NCBI GenBank assembly: GCA_026417135.1
Contig: JAOADV010000003.1
Coordinates: forward strand, 52,255-116,254
Direction of reading: 5' to 3'
DNA length: 64,000 bases
From: Ignavibacteria bacterium
Lineage (GTDB): Bacteria; Bacteroidota; Ignavibacteria; Kapaibacteriales; UBA2268
Below, piece by piece: positions 28,495 through 39,716 of this stretch. The translations under genes were made by a program, and so were the position numbers. Position 1 is the stretch's first letter. Each line of letters starts with the position of its first letter. A model generated the notes under the pieces. The model was not told the origin of the DNA. It did no database searches and worked only from the letters and a program-made list of their open reading frames with translations.

Positions 28495-29526
28495 ATGCAA
28501 GCAAAGACAATTGAGCTCCCAAAGGAAAAAAGAAAATCGATATTCGACCCAAACACCCCCACTTTCGCTGCACGCATATCTTTAATTGTTTCTTTTCTTA
28601 TTGCATTAATCACTTTTTCTTTGGGATGGGTAGAAGGTTCTCTTTTCTATAAAACAAATGGATTAGTTGCTCTAACGGACGTCATTAATTCAGCTATTTT
28701 GCTAACAGCCGTTGCACATAGTGAACGAACCCCCGATAACCTTTTCAATTATGGTTACGGCAAATACGAAAGCCTTGGAATTTTTGTTAGCTCAACACTC
28801 ATCACACTTATTACAATTTATACCGTTTACGAAGCTATTCAATCCTTTGGGGAATTTAAGCCTATTGGAAATTTTAGCTACCTTATTCTATTTTCTCTTT
28901 TCTCATCTTTTGTTATGTTTAGAATACACAAGTTATTAATGAAATTTTACAAAAGATTCCAACTTTCTATTCTTCGATATGATGCTGAACTTTGGAAAAT
29001 CGATTCATTCATAGAATTAGGGGTATTAGTAAATTTAACTTTATGTTTCATTCTGAATTCCTTAGGTTACACTTTCGAGGCAAGAATATTCGATTTAACT
29101 GGAGCTATCCTTTTCGTTGTTTTTGCGATGAGAATTCCAATCAAATTTGGTAAGAAATCTATTGAACAACTCTTAGATAGAACTTTGCCCGAGGAATTCC
29201 ACTACAATATACTTTCTGTTATAGCCGAAAATTTTCGCTCCATATGCGAATTCAAAAATGTTTACGCAAGACAATCTGGAAAGGACATATTTGTCGAAAT
29301 CGACATTGTCTTACCTTATGATATGACTCTCGAACAAGCCTACGAAATAGAAAAAAATATCGTCAGCAAGATAAAATCTCTTTACCCTTCTTCTCTACCG
29401 CGAATTTATGTTACTCCTTGCAAAAAAGATTGTATCCACGAAAATACAAATACTTGCCCAGCTTGGAGATGGTCTGTTCAACTTAAAAAAAGTACCGAGA
29501 ATGCAAAAGGAACGAGCATCGAATAA
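28495..29526 (+). CDS. cation diffusion facilitator (CDF) transporter
   Basis: 343 aa; [40 protein letters not shown], multiple TM. Confidence 0.85.
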   Translation: MQAKTIELPKEKRKSIFDPNTPTFAARISLIVSFLIALITFSLGWVEGSLFYKTNGLVALTDVINSAILLTAVAHSERTPDNLFNYGYGKYESLGIFVSSTLITLITIYTVYEAIQSFGEFKPIGNFSYLILFSLFSSFVMFRIHKLLMKFYKRFQLSILRYDAELWKIDSFIELGVLVNLTLCFILNSLGYTFEARIFDLTGAILFVVFAMRIPIKFGKKSIEQLLDRTLPEEFHYNILSVIAENFRSICEFKNVYARQSGKDIFVEIDIVLPYDMTLEQAYEIEKNIVSKIKSLYPSSLPRIYVTPCKKDCIHENTNTCPAWRWSVQLKKSTENAKGTSIE

Positions 29527-30538
29527 TGTTTTGTCGCCAACACACAAGGAAGTCGAATTTGAAGCTACTCTCCGCCCAAAGTACTTCGTAGAATTCATTG
29601 GTCAGAAGAAAATCGTCGAAAATCTGAAAATTTTTATTCAAGCAGCAAAAGAGCGCGGAGAACCACTGGACCACATTTTGTTTACAGGACCTCCGGGATT
29701 AGGTAAAACCACTCTTGCATTATTAGTTTCCAACGAATTAGGGACAAAAATCAGAGTTACATCTGGCCCTATAATCGAAAAACCAGGCGATTTAGCTGGA
29801 ATATTAACAAATATGAACGACTGCGAAATACTTTTCATCGACGAAATTCATCGACTAAGTCCATTAGTCGAAGAATATTTGTATTCAGCAATGGAAGAAT
29901 TTCGCTTAGATATAGTTTTGGATACAGGTCCTTCGGCAAGAACAATACAAATAAATCTGCCTAAATTTACTTTAATCGGAGCAACAACGCGTGCAGGCTT
30001 GTTAACTGCTCCTTTGCGTTCACGCTTTGGAATATTCAATAGACTCGATTATTACCCACCAGAAGATTTGCAGCTAATCGTAAAGAGGTCCGCACAAATC
30101 TTAAATGTGAAAATCGACGACGAATCATCCTTCGAAATTGCTCGGCGTTCTCGCGGAACACCTCGTATTGCAAATCGTCTTTTGAAAAGAACAAGAGATT
30201 TTGCCCAAGTCTTGTCGGATGGAACAATTACTTTACCAATAGTGCTTAATGCACTCGAAGCATTGGAAGTAGACGAATTTGGGCTTGACGAGATGGATAA
30301 AAGAATTCTACTCACAATTTTGGAAAAATTCGACGGTGGTCCCGTTGGTATTAATACAATTTCCATTTCTGTAAGCGAAGACCCCGGCACAATAGAAGAA
30401 GTTTACGAGCCATTTCTCATTCAAAGTGGCTTTATACAACGTACCCCTCGTGGTCGTGTTGCAACTCAATTCTGCTATAAGTATTTCAAAATGACGCCAC
30501 CAAAATCAAATCTTGAACTATTCAGAGATGAAAACTAA
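29501..30538 (+). CDS. ruvB: Holliday junction branch migration ATPase RuvB
   Basis: [94 protein letters not shown]. Confidence 0.97.
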   Translation: MQKERASNNVLSPTHKEVEFEATLRPKYFVEFIGQKKIVENLKIFIQAAKERGEPLDHILFTGPPGLGKTTLALLVSNELGTKIRVTSGPIIEKPGDLAGILTNMNDCEILFIDEIHRLSPLVEEYLYSAMEEFRLDIVLDTGPSARTIQINLPKFTLIGATTRAGLLTAPLRSRFGIFNRLDYYPPEDLQLIVKRSAQILNVKIDDESSFEIARRSRGTPRIANRLLKRTRDFAQVLSDGTITLPIVLNALEALEVDEFGLDEMDKRILLTILEKFDGGPVGINTISISVSEDPGTIEEVYEPFLIQSGFIQRTPRGRVATQFCYKYFKMTPPKSNLELFRDEN

Positions 30539-30668
30539 ACCAATTTATAAGCAATAACTGAAATAAAAAGGAATTTTCACAAGCCAACTGAATATGTATT
30601 GAACAATGGATTATCCTCTAAAATTATATTAAATTTTGTTCTAAATATGTTAACAACAAAACAAGAAT

Positions 30669-31676
30669 ATGACCAAGAATTTTTCACATAAAGCGATAAA
30701 TTTTGTTTGGATTTCATTACTTGTTGCGATAGTTACTTTTCCACGTTTCAATCGACAAGATTTATTCATCGAACAGTACACTTCTGGGGAAATCGGAGGC
30801 GACCAAGTCCATTATTACAAACTGGTCGAAGTGTTCAAAGAAAAAAAATCACTCGACCAAGTAAAACCACCTTATAATTCCCGAATTTTGCCAAGCTTGC
30901 TTGCTTCATTTTTGCCTTTCTCACCCGGAATTTCCTTGAACTTAATCAACCTATTGTGCTTGTTAGTTGGCTTTTGTTTTTCATACAAAACTTTAATCGA
31001 TTTAAACCTTGTAAACTTTAATCCTATTTTGATATCGGCTGTCCATATTGTTTCTTTTCCGGTTTTCTATTATGGAACCATTGGCTTCATCGACTCCATA
31101 CTTATTGCTTTCTATATGGTTGGAATTTATTTCCTTATCAACAAAAAAATATCGAGCTTGGCAATATTAATTTTCTTTGGAGTTTTCGTCAAGGAAACGA
31201 TTTTTATTTTGGTAATTGTATCTGTCTTATATCTCTTCATTTCTGAAAAGTCTTACAAAAAAATTCTTTTTATAATAGCATCATATTTAATTGGTTTCGT
31301 TTTATTGAAAATAATATTATTCTACAACACAAAATCGAGTTATCTCTGGTTGCCAAGTTTGGAGGTTCTTTATCAAAACATATTTCGAATCCGAACATAC
31401 TTGACTTTTCTGCTGAGTTCTATTCCTATCTTTATTTTGCTTTTCATAGCAAAGAAATTCATTGCACAACTCAAAACCAGCAAACTATCAAATTTAGATA
31501 CCAACGACAAAGCAATTATTTTTTCAATGACAGCAGGAATAATAATTTCTTACTCAATTTTTATATACTCTTTATTTTCCGCATATACAGATGGGCGATT
31601 TATTTGGCTATCATATCCCTTTTCAACAATTCTTATGGGTTTAATTGCAAACAAATTAACTTTAGCAAAGACTTAA
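30669..31676 (+). CDS. multi-pass membrane protein, hypothetical (glycosyltransferase/EpsG-like topology)
   Basis: 335 aa with about 9 hydrophobic segments; no specific motif recognised. Confidence 0.55.
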   Translation: MTKNFSHKAINFVWISLLVAIVTFPRFNRQDLFIEQYTSGEIGGDQVHYYKLVEVFKEKKSLDQVKPPYNSRILPSLLASFLPFSPGISLNLINLLCLLVGFCFSYKTLIDLNLVNFNPILISAVHIVSFPVFYYGTIGFIDSILIAFYMVGIYFLINKKISSLAILIFFGVFVKETIFILVIVSVLYLFISEKSYKKILFIIASYLIGFVLLKIILFYNTKSSYLWLPSLEVLYQNIFRIRTYLTFLLSSIPIFILLFIAKKFIAQLKTSKLSNLDTNDKAIIFSMTAGIIISYSIFIYSLFSAYTDGRFIWLSYPFSTILMGLIANKLTLAKT

Positions 31677-31828
31677 TAAGAAACAGCACTTCAGAAAAGT
31701 TAGACTAAAAGTTTGAAAAAGGAAAAGAAAAAAAATAAAAAATATTTTAATCCTCGGGACTGAAAAATCAGAAATATGGAAATATATAAATTAATATAAT
31801 AAAATCTTAATGGTCTTTGGTAAAAAAA

Positions 31829-32605
31829 TTAGAACAATTCCATTTTCCTATTGGTACCACCATCGGGGTTCGTTTTTCTGCTTATTCCAAGATAGTCCAT
31901 AACTTTAAAAGCATTTGTTATTGAATGCCCATATACGCCATTATTAAAAATAATAAACGCAATACGAATTCTGTTTTCAATTGACTTGATAAAATCGACT
32001 ATTTCGCTCAATTCATTATCAGAATAAGCAGATTTATGAAGAGAAAGTCTACCGTGTAGTCGGTAATACAGTACATCATTAGTTGCAAAGTGCGGAAGTT
32101 TAAATCGGGGTGAATCGGGGTTAACGTAACAACATTTGTGTTCAATCAATAAATTTATTACTTCATTTGCATATGCAAAATTGTTGCGAAATTCAACGGC
32201 GACTTCTACTTTCTCCCGGAGAAAATCAAGAGTTTCTTCAAAAACTTTTAGACTTGAATCGAATGAAGGAGGAAGTTGGAGCAAAACAATGCCCAGCTTA
32301 CTTTTCAATGGCATAATGTTATAAAGAAATTCCTCTATTTCTTTCTTTACATTAATAAGTTTCTTTATATGAGTAATTTCTTTTGGTACTTTGACAATAA
32401 ATAGAAACTCGTCGGGAACAGATTTAACCCAGTTTTTATATGTACTTTCTTTAAACAATCGATAAAAGGTAGAATTCACCTCCACACAATTAAGGAACTG
32501 GCTATAATAATTAAGCCATTTATTTTGAGGAAGACCATTAGGATATAATTTACCAACCCAATTGTGAAAAGACCAACCCGATGTTCCAACATAAAATTTC
32601 GCCAT
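31829..32605 (-). CDS. DUF72 family protein
   Basis: KFYVGTSGWSFHNWVGKLYPNGLPQNKWLNYYSQFLNCVEVNSTFYRL; start at 32605, shorter than the ORF track call. Confidence 0.9.
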   Translation of the reverse strand: MAKFYVGTSGWSFHNWVGKLYPNGLPQNKWLNYYSQFLNCVEVNSTFYRLFKESTYKNWVKSVPDEFLFIVKVPKEITHIKKLINVKKEIEEFLYNIMPLKSKLGIVLLQLPPSFDSSLKVFEETLDFLREKVEVAVEFRNNFAYANEVINLLIEHKCCYVNPDSPRFKLPHFATNDVLYYRLHGRLSLHKSAYSDNELSEIVDFIKSIENRIRIAFIIFNNGVYGHSITNAFKVMDYLGISRKTNPDGGTNRKMELF

Positions 32606-32609
32606 AACA

Positions 32610-35600
32610 TCAAAAGAGTGGGATAAATACAATCCTTCGACTATACATATTTGAAAAAATGAGTAGGACTTCGCTCCTTTTTTTATTGAAAATTCTCTCT
32701 GGATAAATATAGTTATCCCCTTCGTATGCTTGATACTCAAACCTTTCAACAAAGTTACCTAATAAATCATACTGCTCGATTAATATTGTTTGATTTGAAT
32801 TGGAATTCAAAACTATTTCAACCCCGGTTTCTTTATACAGCAACGAGACAATTTTAAATGTTGGAAGGAATTCCAATTTTAAACTCCCCAAAGGGGGACA
32901 AATTGGAAATACTTTCAAAAGACCATTAATCAAATTACAATTTATCTCTTTTGGTGGATACCAATTAGGTTCAGTAATATTTAAAATAGTTGAGTCGGGA
33001 TAAGAATAAAGAACTTTACCAAAGATGGAAATAAACTTGCCATTTTGGATAAATTTTTCGATTTCGGTTCCAGCAAGTTCAAAATGAATTTTCCCAAAAT
33101 CCTTTTTAAATGAAATTTTCTTGCCATCGAGCCTACATTCATAAGGACTAAAAAGCCATTTATCGAATTCTACTGAAATCACAAAACTATCTAAATTCAA
33201 TCTGGGCGAAGGTGTTATATTTTCTAATTTAACTTCTATCTCATCATTTGGTTTGGCAAAATAACGCCCTATCTTAAAGGTTAAATTGTATTCTTCCTTC
33301 GGTATAGAATATTGAATCACAATACATCTCGAATACTCACATTCGGTTAAAATTTTAAAGCAAATAGTATCGGAAAATTCGCCAGTTTGCTTTGCTTGCA
33401 CAAGGAAGTCAAATGTCTTGCTTTGCCCTACTTTAACATCTTCATCAAAATTTGCGTTGAAAGCAATATTCACTGATACATTTTGACGAAAGAGGATTAC
33501 CCTAAAATCTTTTGTCCATTTATTTATTATTGTAACTTGTCCAGATTTACTTTCATTTTTCCACAAAGTCCCCAAATTAATAATCGAGGGATTCACAACG
33601 AAATCTGGGGCAACAACTATACCCGACACGACGATTGTATCGAACTGCAAGCAATTTCGAAAACCAACAATCAAGGTATCGATGTAAATTCCTTCATACA
33701 ATGGGGGTGTAAAGGAAATATAAAATTCGACGCTGTCGTTCGGTCCAATACTAAACCTTGTTAAATGAAGTTTAAAAAAAGTGTTACTAAAAGGTTTGCG
33801 AAGGAAAATACTATCTGAATAATTGCCCAAGTTAAAGATTTTATTTTGAAAATTATTTGGGTTTACGCAATATTCAAATTCCCCGAAAGAGTATCTATTA
33901 ACCTCGGTTTTTAAACGAGAGAAACCATAGAACCCAAAAACTTTACATATTACATTTCGAGTTGTATCCTCGAATTCAAAAACAACAAGTGCAGTATCTT
34001 CTCCTATTTGGTTGGGAAAATAAGAAACATCAATAATCAATGAATCGTAACTATTGATAATAAAAGGAAAGTTGGGCAAACCTTTCAAAAGAAAATTATT
34101 TGAGCTTTGAATTAGTTTTACATTTTTTATTGTATCTTGAAACTCTGTTCTATTACTTAATACCACAGTCCTTGCTTTTTTAGTAGGTGTGCAAAATATT
34201 TTGCCAAAATCAATTACTAAGGGCTCGACGACGATATCTTTATCAACAATTTCAATGAAAATCGGAATTCTGATTAAAGTATCGCAAGTTCCAGATAGAG
34301 AAATTGTTATCGAACCTTTAAATTTGCCCTTGAATTTTCCCTGAAATTGGATGCTGACAATCGTAGAATCTCCGAAAATTACATATTTCTTATCATAAGC
34401 TACACGACTCACAACATCTTGAATACCACTATCGAGCTCGATTTTGATTATTTCCAAAGAATCATCATTCAAATTAAGTAAGTTAATTATTTTGTCAGTC
34501 GTTTGACCCTGGAAGAAACGAAGATTTAAAAAATTCGGATTTACAACAACGGTTTGAACAATTGCTTCACCTATACAAACAACTTTAAATGTATCGTTGC
34601 AATTCAAGGTACTAAAAATTAGGGTATCTACGAATTTCCCAGTTTTTTTTGGGGCAAAACATAAATCAATTCGCAGACTATCGTTTTCCATAATCGAAAA
34701 AGGAAATACTTTCTTAATCGATACAAACCCTTTACTAAAAACTTTTGTAACAACTTCGGAAAGATTTCCAATATTTTTAATTAAGACATTTTTACAAATG
34801 GTATCGCCAAGACAAATTTTTCCAAAATCAATGAAAATTGGTTCGAAAGAAACATTGGAACGAAACTGCCGAATATTAATTCGAATTTGAATAACATTTT
34901 TTTGACCTCTTGCAGAAGTCAAGTCGTTATTTTCAACAAAAAGAATAGTATTTATTTGTCCTGTAAAATTAGAATCAATTTCAATAATCAAGGTATCGGT
35001 TTGGAATGGCAGAATAAAATTTCCTAACAAGCTTCTGCCAGAAGACCATCCAATTAAGTTAATTCTATTTTGTTGTGAACTAAAAGAAAGCTTTCTAAAG
35101 AAAAGAGTATCGTTGCCAAAATTTCGAAAAGGGATTTTAATTTTACCAGTCTTGCAGTAAAAATCAAGATTAATTGCCGAATCAGTTGAAATGATTGGCG
35201 AACGTGAATAAACGCGAATACGAAGCAACTTATCGTGCTCGCAAGGTTCGAATCTCATTCGATAAACAGCCTCGAACCAACCTGTGTCCCTCGGAGTAAC
35301 TTCAAAAGTCAAAAAATTACCACCTGAAGCGTATAAAGTTTTGGGCAGTGGGGTTACTAAACGAAAACCTAACCCACCTCTTTCTAAAGTAACTCGTGAA
35401 ATAACCTCTCCGTTGTTGTCCACCAAAATTTCGCTATTCAGCTGATATGTCAATCCAGCTTTACAATTATCCAACACGATAATACTATCTTTCAGCCTTG
35501 AACTCGAAGATACTCCCTCGCCAAAAAGGTTTATAGAAACTTGGTCTTGAAAAGAAAAGGTAATATTTAAATTTCCCGTTTTAGAACCAGAAGATTGAGG

Positions 35601-36815
35601 AGCAAAAGAAACCACTATGAATATCGAATCGCAAGATTGAATATAAGCAGAAGTCCCAGGAGTAACGATTTGAAAATCGGAAGAACCGCTTAAATTCAAT
35701 CTTATATGAGTATCGTTGAAGTTTATGTTACCAACCCAGATAGTGTCGAACTTTTTTTGCCCTAAACAAACACGACCAAAGTCAACTACCCTTTTACTTA
35801 TTTTCGACATTGGCTTTGCAAGCCTGTAGATTCCTTGCCCTACTACCCACCCACGATTTTCATCAATAAACCACAAGTCGTCGAGATGAGAATTTTCTAT
35901 TCCACAATTAAACTTCGCCCAAGTTTGTCCACCATTAGACGTGTAGTAAACCTCCCGAGAATAACCACAAGCCCAGCCAGTTTGGTTTCCAAGAAGGAAA
36001 GTGCCAAACATAGGAACCCCAGTACGATAGCTACTCCAAGTTGTACCATTATTTGTCGAAAACCGCATACCTCCATCATTTCCACCACCCGTGCAAGAAA
36101 CCCCAGAGTAAGGTACCAGAAAAGAAGAATTAAAATTTGTTATTTCTTCTTGCCAAAGATTAGGACCAACATTCGAAAAAACCTGCCAAGTTCTACCACT
36201 ATCGGAGGTTATCCAAATTTTCCCGCTACTGCTTGCGAACCCCGAGCCATTTGGATAAAGCATAGCATCTGTCAACCCCGAATTATCTTCGTTGCCCAAG
36301 AAAACACTCCAAGAATTGCCCCCATCAGTCGTCAACCAAAAATGCTGACGGCGGTCAGCGCCACAACCATCCCCAACTAAAACTCCATAGCGTTCGTTAA
36401 GAAAATAGCAACCCCAAAAAAAAGTTGTATCCCGGGCACCTACGGGAGTTATATCGAACCAAGTCGCTCCTCCATCTGTTGATTTAAATATTCCATCAAC
36501 ACCAGAGCAATAACCAACACGAAGACTTGGAAAGTGTATACTTTCGAGGTGATATGCATTAGCAATTGTTGAACCTCGCCAAGAGTTTCCTCCATCGGTC
36601 GTATAAGCAACCATACCATTGAAACCGCAAACCCATCCGTAATTTGAATTCGAAGGATGAAAAAAAACATCAAGCCAGTAATTATTTGCATACGGGCTTG
36701 GAATGTTTTGAATTTTTTCCCAACGCTGGGCAAAAGATAGATTTAAGAAAGTTAGAAAGAAAAAAAATATGGTTAAAACTCTATTTAAAGTTTTCATAAT
36801 CGACCATTTTAACAT
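32610..36815 (-). CDS. very large secreted protein: N-terminal BNR/YCF48-like propeller, multiple HYDIN/choice-of-anchor-D Ig-like repeats, T9SS-like C-terminus
   Basis: 1401 aa; signal peptide; repeated TTDGGNSW / STDGGATW / TSDSGRTW / TSNGGQTW; recurrent VDFGRVCLGQKKFDTIWVGN-type Ig starts; C-terminal YDLLGNFVERFEYQ..RRIVFIP. Confidence 0.75.
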   Translation of the reverse strand: MLKWSIMKTLNRVLTIFFFFLTFLNLSFAQRWEKIQNIPSPYANNYWLDVFFHPSNSNYGWVCGFNGMVAYTTDGGNSWRGSTIANAYHLESIHFPSLRVGYCSGVDGIFKSTDGGATWFDITPVGARDTTFFWGCYFLNERYGVLVGDGCGADRRQHFWLTTDGGNSWSVFLGNEDNSGLTDAMLYPNGSGFASSSGKIWITSDSGRTWQVFSNVGPNLWQEEITNFNSSFLVPYSGVSCTGGGNDGGMRFSTNNGTTWSSYRTGVPMFGTFLLGNQTGWACGYSREVYYTSNGGQTWAKFNCGIENSHLDDLWFIDENRGWVVGQGIYRLAKPMSKISKRVVDFGRVCLGQKKFDTIWVGNINFNDTHIRLNLSGSSDFQIVTPGTSAYIQSCDSIFIVVSFAPQSSGSKTGNLNITFSFQDQVSINLFGEGVSSSSRLKDSIIVLDNCKAGLTYQLNSEILVDNNGEVISRVTLERGGLGFRLVTPLPKTLYASGGNFLTFEVTPRDTGWFEAVYRMRFEPCEHDKLLRIRVYSRSPIISTDSAINLDFYCKTGKIKIPFRNFGNDTLFFRKLSFSSQQNRINLIGWSSGRSLLGNFILPFQTDTLIIEIDSNFTGQINTILFVENNDLTSARGQKNVIQIRINIRQFRSNVSFEPIFIDFGKICLGDTICKNVLIKNIGNLSEVVTKVFSKGFVSIKKVFPFSIMENDSLRIDLCFAPKKTGKFVDTLIFSTLNCNDTFKVVCIGEAIVQTVVVNPNFLNLRFFQGQTTDKIINLLNLNDDSLEIIKIELDSGIQDVVSRVAYDKKYVIFGDSTIVSIQFQGKFKGKFKGSITISLSGTCDTLIRIPIFIEIVDKDIVVEPLVIDFGKIFCTPTKKARTVVLSNRTEFQDTIKNVKLIQSSNNFLLKGLPNFPFIINSYDSLIIDVSYFPNQIGEDTALVVFEFEDTTRNVICKVFGFYGFSRLKTEVNRYSFGEFEYCVNPNNFQNKIFNLGNYSDSIFLRKPFSNTFFKLHLTRFSIGPNDSVEFYISFTPPLYEGIYIDTLIVGFRNCLQFDTIVVSGIVVAPDFVVNPSIINLGTLWKNESKSGQVTIINKWTKDFRVILFRQNVSVNIAFNANFDEDVKVGQSKTFDFLVQAKQTGEFSDTICFKILTECEYSRCIVIQYSIPKEEYNLTFKIGRYFAKPNDEIEVKLENITPSPRLNLDSFVISVEFDKWLFSPYECRLDGKKISFKKDFGKIHFELAGTEIEKFIQNGKFISIFGKVLYSYPDSTILNITEPNWYPPKEINCNLINGLLKVFPICPPLGSLKLEFLPTFKIVSLLYKETGVEIVLNSNSNQTILIEQYDLLGNFVERFEYQAYEGDNYIYPERIFNKKRSEVLLIFSNMYSRRIVFIPLF

Positions 36816-36833
36816 TAGAAATTTAAGAAAAAA

Positions 36834-37856
36834 CTAAAAGTTTTGCAATATTGAAAGATAGGAAAAATACCTCCGTTGTGATATTTTCCCTCTTTCGACT
36901 GCCCTTTTAACAGCACATCTTGGTTCGTGTGTGTGAGTGCAAGGTTGGTATTTACATTTTTGAAAGTATTTCTCAAATTCTCTAAAATAGAACTGCAAGT
37001 CATCTTTTCCAATTCCAATTAAATTGAACTCCCTAAATCCGGGCGAATCAATGATTTTTGTATTTTCCTCTAAAAACAACATTCGAGATGAAGTTGTTGT
37101 ATGCCTCCCAAGGAGATTTTTTCTCAGTGTTCCGACCTTTTGCACATTAGTTCCAAACAATGCATTAACAAGAGTAGATTTACCGACCCCAGAAACTCCC
37201 ACAAAAAGTGTTGTTTGGTTCTTCAACTTCTCCGATATCTGGTCTAACCCAATCTTTTCTCTTGCAGAAATAAAGAAAACGTCGTAACCAAGCTGGCGGT
37301 AAACTTCAAAATCCTTGGAAATTACACTAAAATCGGCAATGTCAATTTTATTAACACAAATAAAAGGCTCTGCCCCGCCAAATTCTACAGCAACAAGAAC
37401 TTTATCTATTGTTAAGAAATTATAACTCGGTTCACTTGCCGAAACAAGAACCATCACTTGGTTCATATTAACTCCAAGAACGTCCTCGAAATTACCAACA
37501 ATAGAACGTCGAAGTAAAAAAGTTTCCCTCTCGGCTACATTAATAATTCTTCCAAGAGATTTATTCCCTTCGCTTGAAGAAGGGGGAATATAACCAACTC
37601 TATCTCCAACTGCAACAAGTGTTCTTTGAGAATGCTCCACATTTAAGCTACCGGAAACAACACACTTAACTAAGTCTTTCGAAAAGCCATCGTTAGGATA
37701 TACGAAACAAAATCTACCCTTAATGGTTATCACATAACCTTCCTTCTCATTTTCCGATTTAGACCTTTTTTGCTTTAACAAAACTCTTTTTTTTGTTTTA
37801 GAGCTCCTTGGATTTCTTTCCTTAAAGTTTTCGCTATCGGGAAAAAATTCATTCAT
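36834..37856 (-). CDS. rsgA: ribosome small subunit-dependent GTPase A
   Basis: 340 aa; circularly permuted GTPase: NKIDIAD, FVGVSGVGKSTLVNAL, GRHTTTSS, IDSPGFREF, Zn-binding CKYQPCTHTHEPRCAV. Confidence 0.93.
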   Translation of the reverse strand: MNEFFPDSENFKERNPRSSKTKKRVLLKQKRSKSENEKEGYVITIKGRFCFVYPNDGFSKDLVKCVVSGSLNVEHSQRTLVAVGDRVGYIPPSSSEGNKSLGRIINVAERETFLLRRSIVGNFEDVLGVNMNQVMVLVSASEPSYNFLTIDKVLVAVEFGGAEPFICVNKIDIADFSVISKDFEVYRQLGYDVFFISAREKIGLDQISEKLKNQTTLFVGVSGVGKSTLVNALFGTNVQKVGTLRKNLLGRHTTTSSRMLFLEENTKIIDSPGFREFNLIGIGKDDLQFYFREFEKYFQKCKYQPCTHTHEPRCAVKRAVERGKISQRRYFSYLSILQNF

Positions 37857-37928
37857 AATACAGAACTACTTTTAAAAATTACAAAAGTGTGTAAAAAAAT
37901 TGACAGTGTCAAAAAAATTTAACAAAAA

Positions 37929-37960
37929 TTTGGTTTTTATGAATAAACAATATAATTTTG
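37929..37960 (+). promoter_or_regulatory. Bacteroidota-type promoter upstream of recJ (TTTG-N20-TAATTTTG)
   Basis: Exact -33 and -7 elements 28 nt before the recJ ATG. Confidence 0.6.
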
Positions 37961-37988
37961 TAATAACTATGAATAAACGAGGAAAAAT

Positions 37989-39716
37989 ATGTCGGATTTT
38001 ATTTGGAGATTTCGTGGCGAACCAGACGATTCGTCCATAAACTATCTTGTCTCCTCTCATAAAATTCCAAGAGGAATTGCACGAGTATTAATCGCTCGTG
38101 GTATCAACAATAGCAAGTTGATAGAATCTTTTTTTAATCCTTCGCTAACTGACCTCTACAACCCATTCCTAATAAAGGATATGGACAAGGCAGTTGATAG
38201 AATTTTGAAGGCAATACGAGATAATGAGTTAATTTGTATTCACGGAGACTACGACGTCGATGGTACCACAAGTACTGCTATGCTTGTCCAATTCCTTCGT
38301 TCCATCGGAGGCAATGTCGTCTATCACATACCCGATAGATTTCAAGAAGGGTATGGAATCATTGTCCCAACAATTGAAAAAATGAAGGAAAATAGAGTCA
38401 ATCTAATAATTACAGTCGACGTTGGTATAACAAGTATCGACGCAATAAACTATGCCCAAAAAATAGGAATAGACATAATAATTTGCGACCACCACGAACC
38501 TGGCGAAGAATTGCCTAACGCTTATGCAATCCTGGACCCACTATTACCCGATTGTGAATATCCATTCAAAAGCCTTGCTGCTTGCGGAGTTGCCTTTAAA
38601 CTTGTCCAAGCAATTTCACAACGACTTAATATCGAAGAGAAAGCATTCGAGTATTTGGATTACGTTGCATTAGCTTCGGCTGCCGATATGGTTCCTCTGG
38701 TTGATGAAAATCGAACTTTATCATTTTTCGGACTAAAAAAATTAAACGAAAATCCACGCCCTGGTATAAAAGGTTTAATTTATTGCACAAATTCAAAACT
38801 TGGCAATTTGACTTCTACAAACATAATTTATTCAATTGCCCCACTAATCAATGCTGCTGGCAGATTGGGCGATGCTATGCGTTCAGTCGATATGATGATA
38901 CAAAGCGACGAAATTGCAGCATTCCAAATGGCTCAACAATTAGAACAAGATAATCGTATGCGACGATATTACGACGAAAAGACTTTCGAGGAAGCAATTC
39001 CACTTGCCGAAGATTTCCTCGCCAAACAACCGCGAAGATGTATTATTTTGCATAAGGAAAATTGGCACTCTGGCGTAATTGGTATCGTAGCATCTCGACT
39101 TGTCGATAAATACCATCTCCCAACAATACTTCTTACTTCGATGTATAACTTTGTCAAAGGTTCTGCTCGCAGTATAATTAATTTCGATATACATTCAGCT
39201 TTGAAAAAATGCTCCCACCTACTCGAAGAGTTTGGAGGTCATAAGCACGCAGCGGGTCTTTCTTTAAAACCCGAAAACTTAGATGCCTTCGTAGAATGTT
39301 TCGACAAAGTCTCACACCAATACATTACTCCTGAAATGCTCCAACCAGAGCTACTTATCGATGCCGAAATTAACCTTTCGGAGCTTTCACCCCGATTTTT
39401 TCAACTTCTCCAAAAGTTCGCTCCATTTGGGTTCGAAAATAACCGACCTTTGTTCCTTGCCCGCAATATTCTCCCTAAAAACGGAGTCAAATTCCTTAGC
39501 GGAAATAATATAAAGTTTCGCGCAATCCAGCCTGTTAATATTAATGGAGCAAATATGTTTTTTGAAATTGATGCTATTGGTCAAAATCTTGGCGACAAGG
39601 TGAAAATCATTAGCTCGGGGAAACCTTTTTCGATGGTCTTTAATTTGGAAGAACTTAGCTCTGGGAATCAAACCGTTTTTCAACTTCGTTTAAAAGACAT
39701 AAAAACCAACTTTTAA
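37989..39716 (+). CDS. recJ: single-stranded-DNA-specific exonuclease RecJ
   Basis: 575 aa; HGDYDVDGTTSTAML, TVDVGITS, CDHHEPGEELPNA, ASAADMVPL, GGHKHAAGLSL. Confidence 0.95.
   Translation: MSDFIWRFRGEPDDSSINYLVSSHKIPRGIARVLIARGINNSKLIESFFNPSLTDLYNPFLIKDMDKAVDRILKAIRDNELICIHGDYDVDGTTSTAMLVQFLRSIGGNVVYHIPDRFQEGYGIIVPTIEKMKENRVNLIITVDVGITSIDAINYAQKIGIDIIICDHHEPGEELPNAYAILDPLLPDCEYPFKSLAACGVAFKLVQAISQRLNIEEKAFEYLDYVALASAADMVPLVDENRTLSFFGLKKLNENPRPGIKGLIYCTNSKLGNLTSTNIIYSIAPLINAAGRLGDAMRSVDMMIQSDEIAAFQMAQQLEQDNRMRRYYDEKTFEEAIPLAEDFLAKQPRRCIILHKENWHSGVIGIVASRLVDKYHLPTILLTSMYNFVKGSARSIINFDIHSALKKCSHLLEEFGGHKHAAGLSLKPENLDAFVECFDKVSHQYITPEMLQPELLIDAEINLSELSPRFFQLLQKFAPFGFENNRPLFLARNILPKNGVKFLSGNNIKFRAIQPVNINGANMFFEIDAIGQNLGDKVKIISSGKPFSMVFNLEELSSGNQTVFQLRLKDIKTNF

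Noticed and set aside
35835-36380. 181-aa plus-strand ORF
   Set aside because: Antisense to the large secreted protein whose reading frame is strongly supported by repeats; composition (Thr/Pro/Ile/Arg-rich) typical of shadow ORFs
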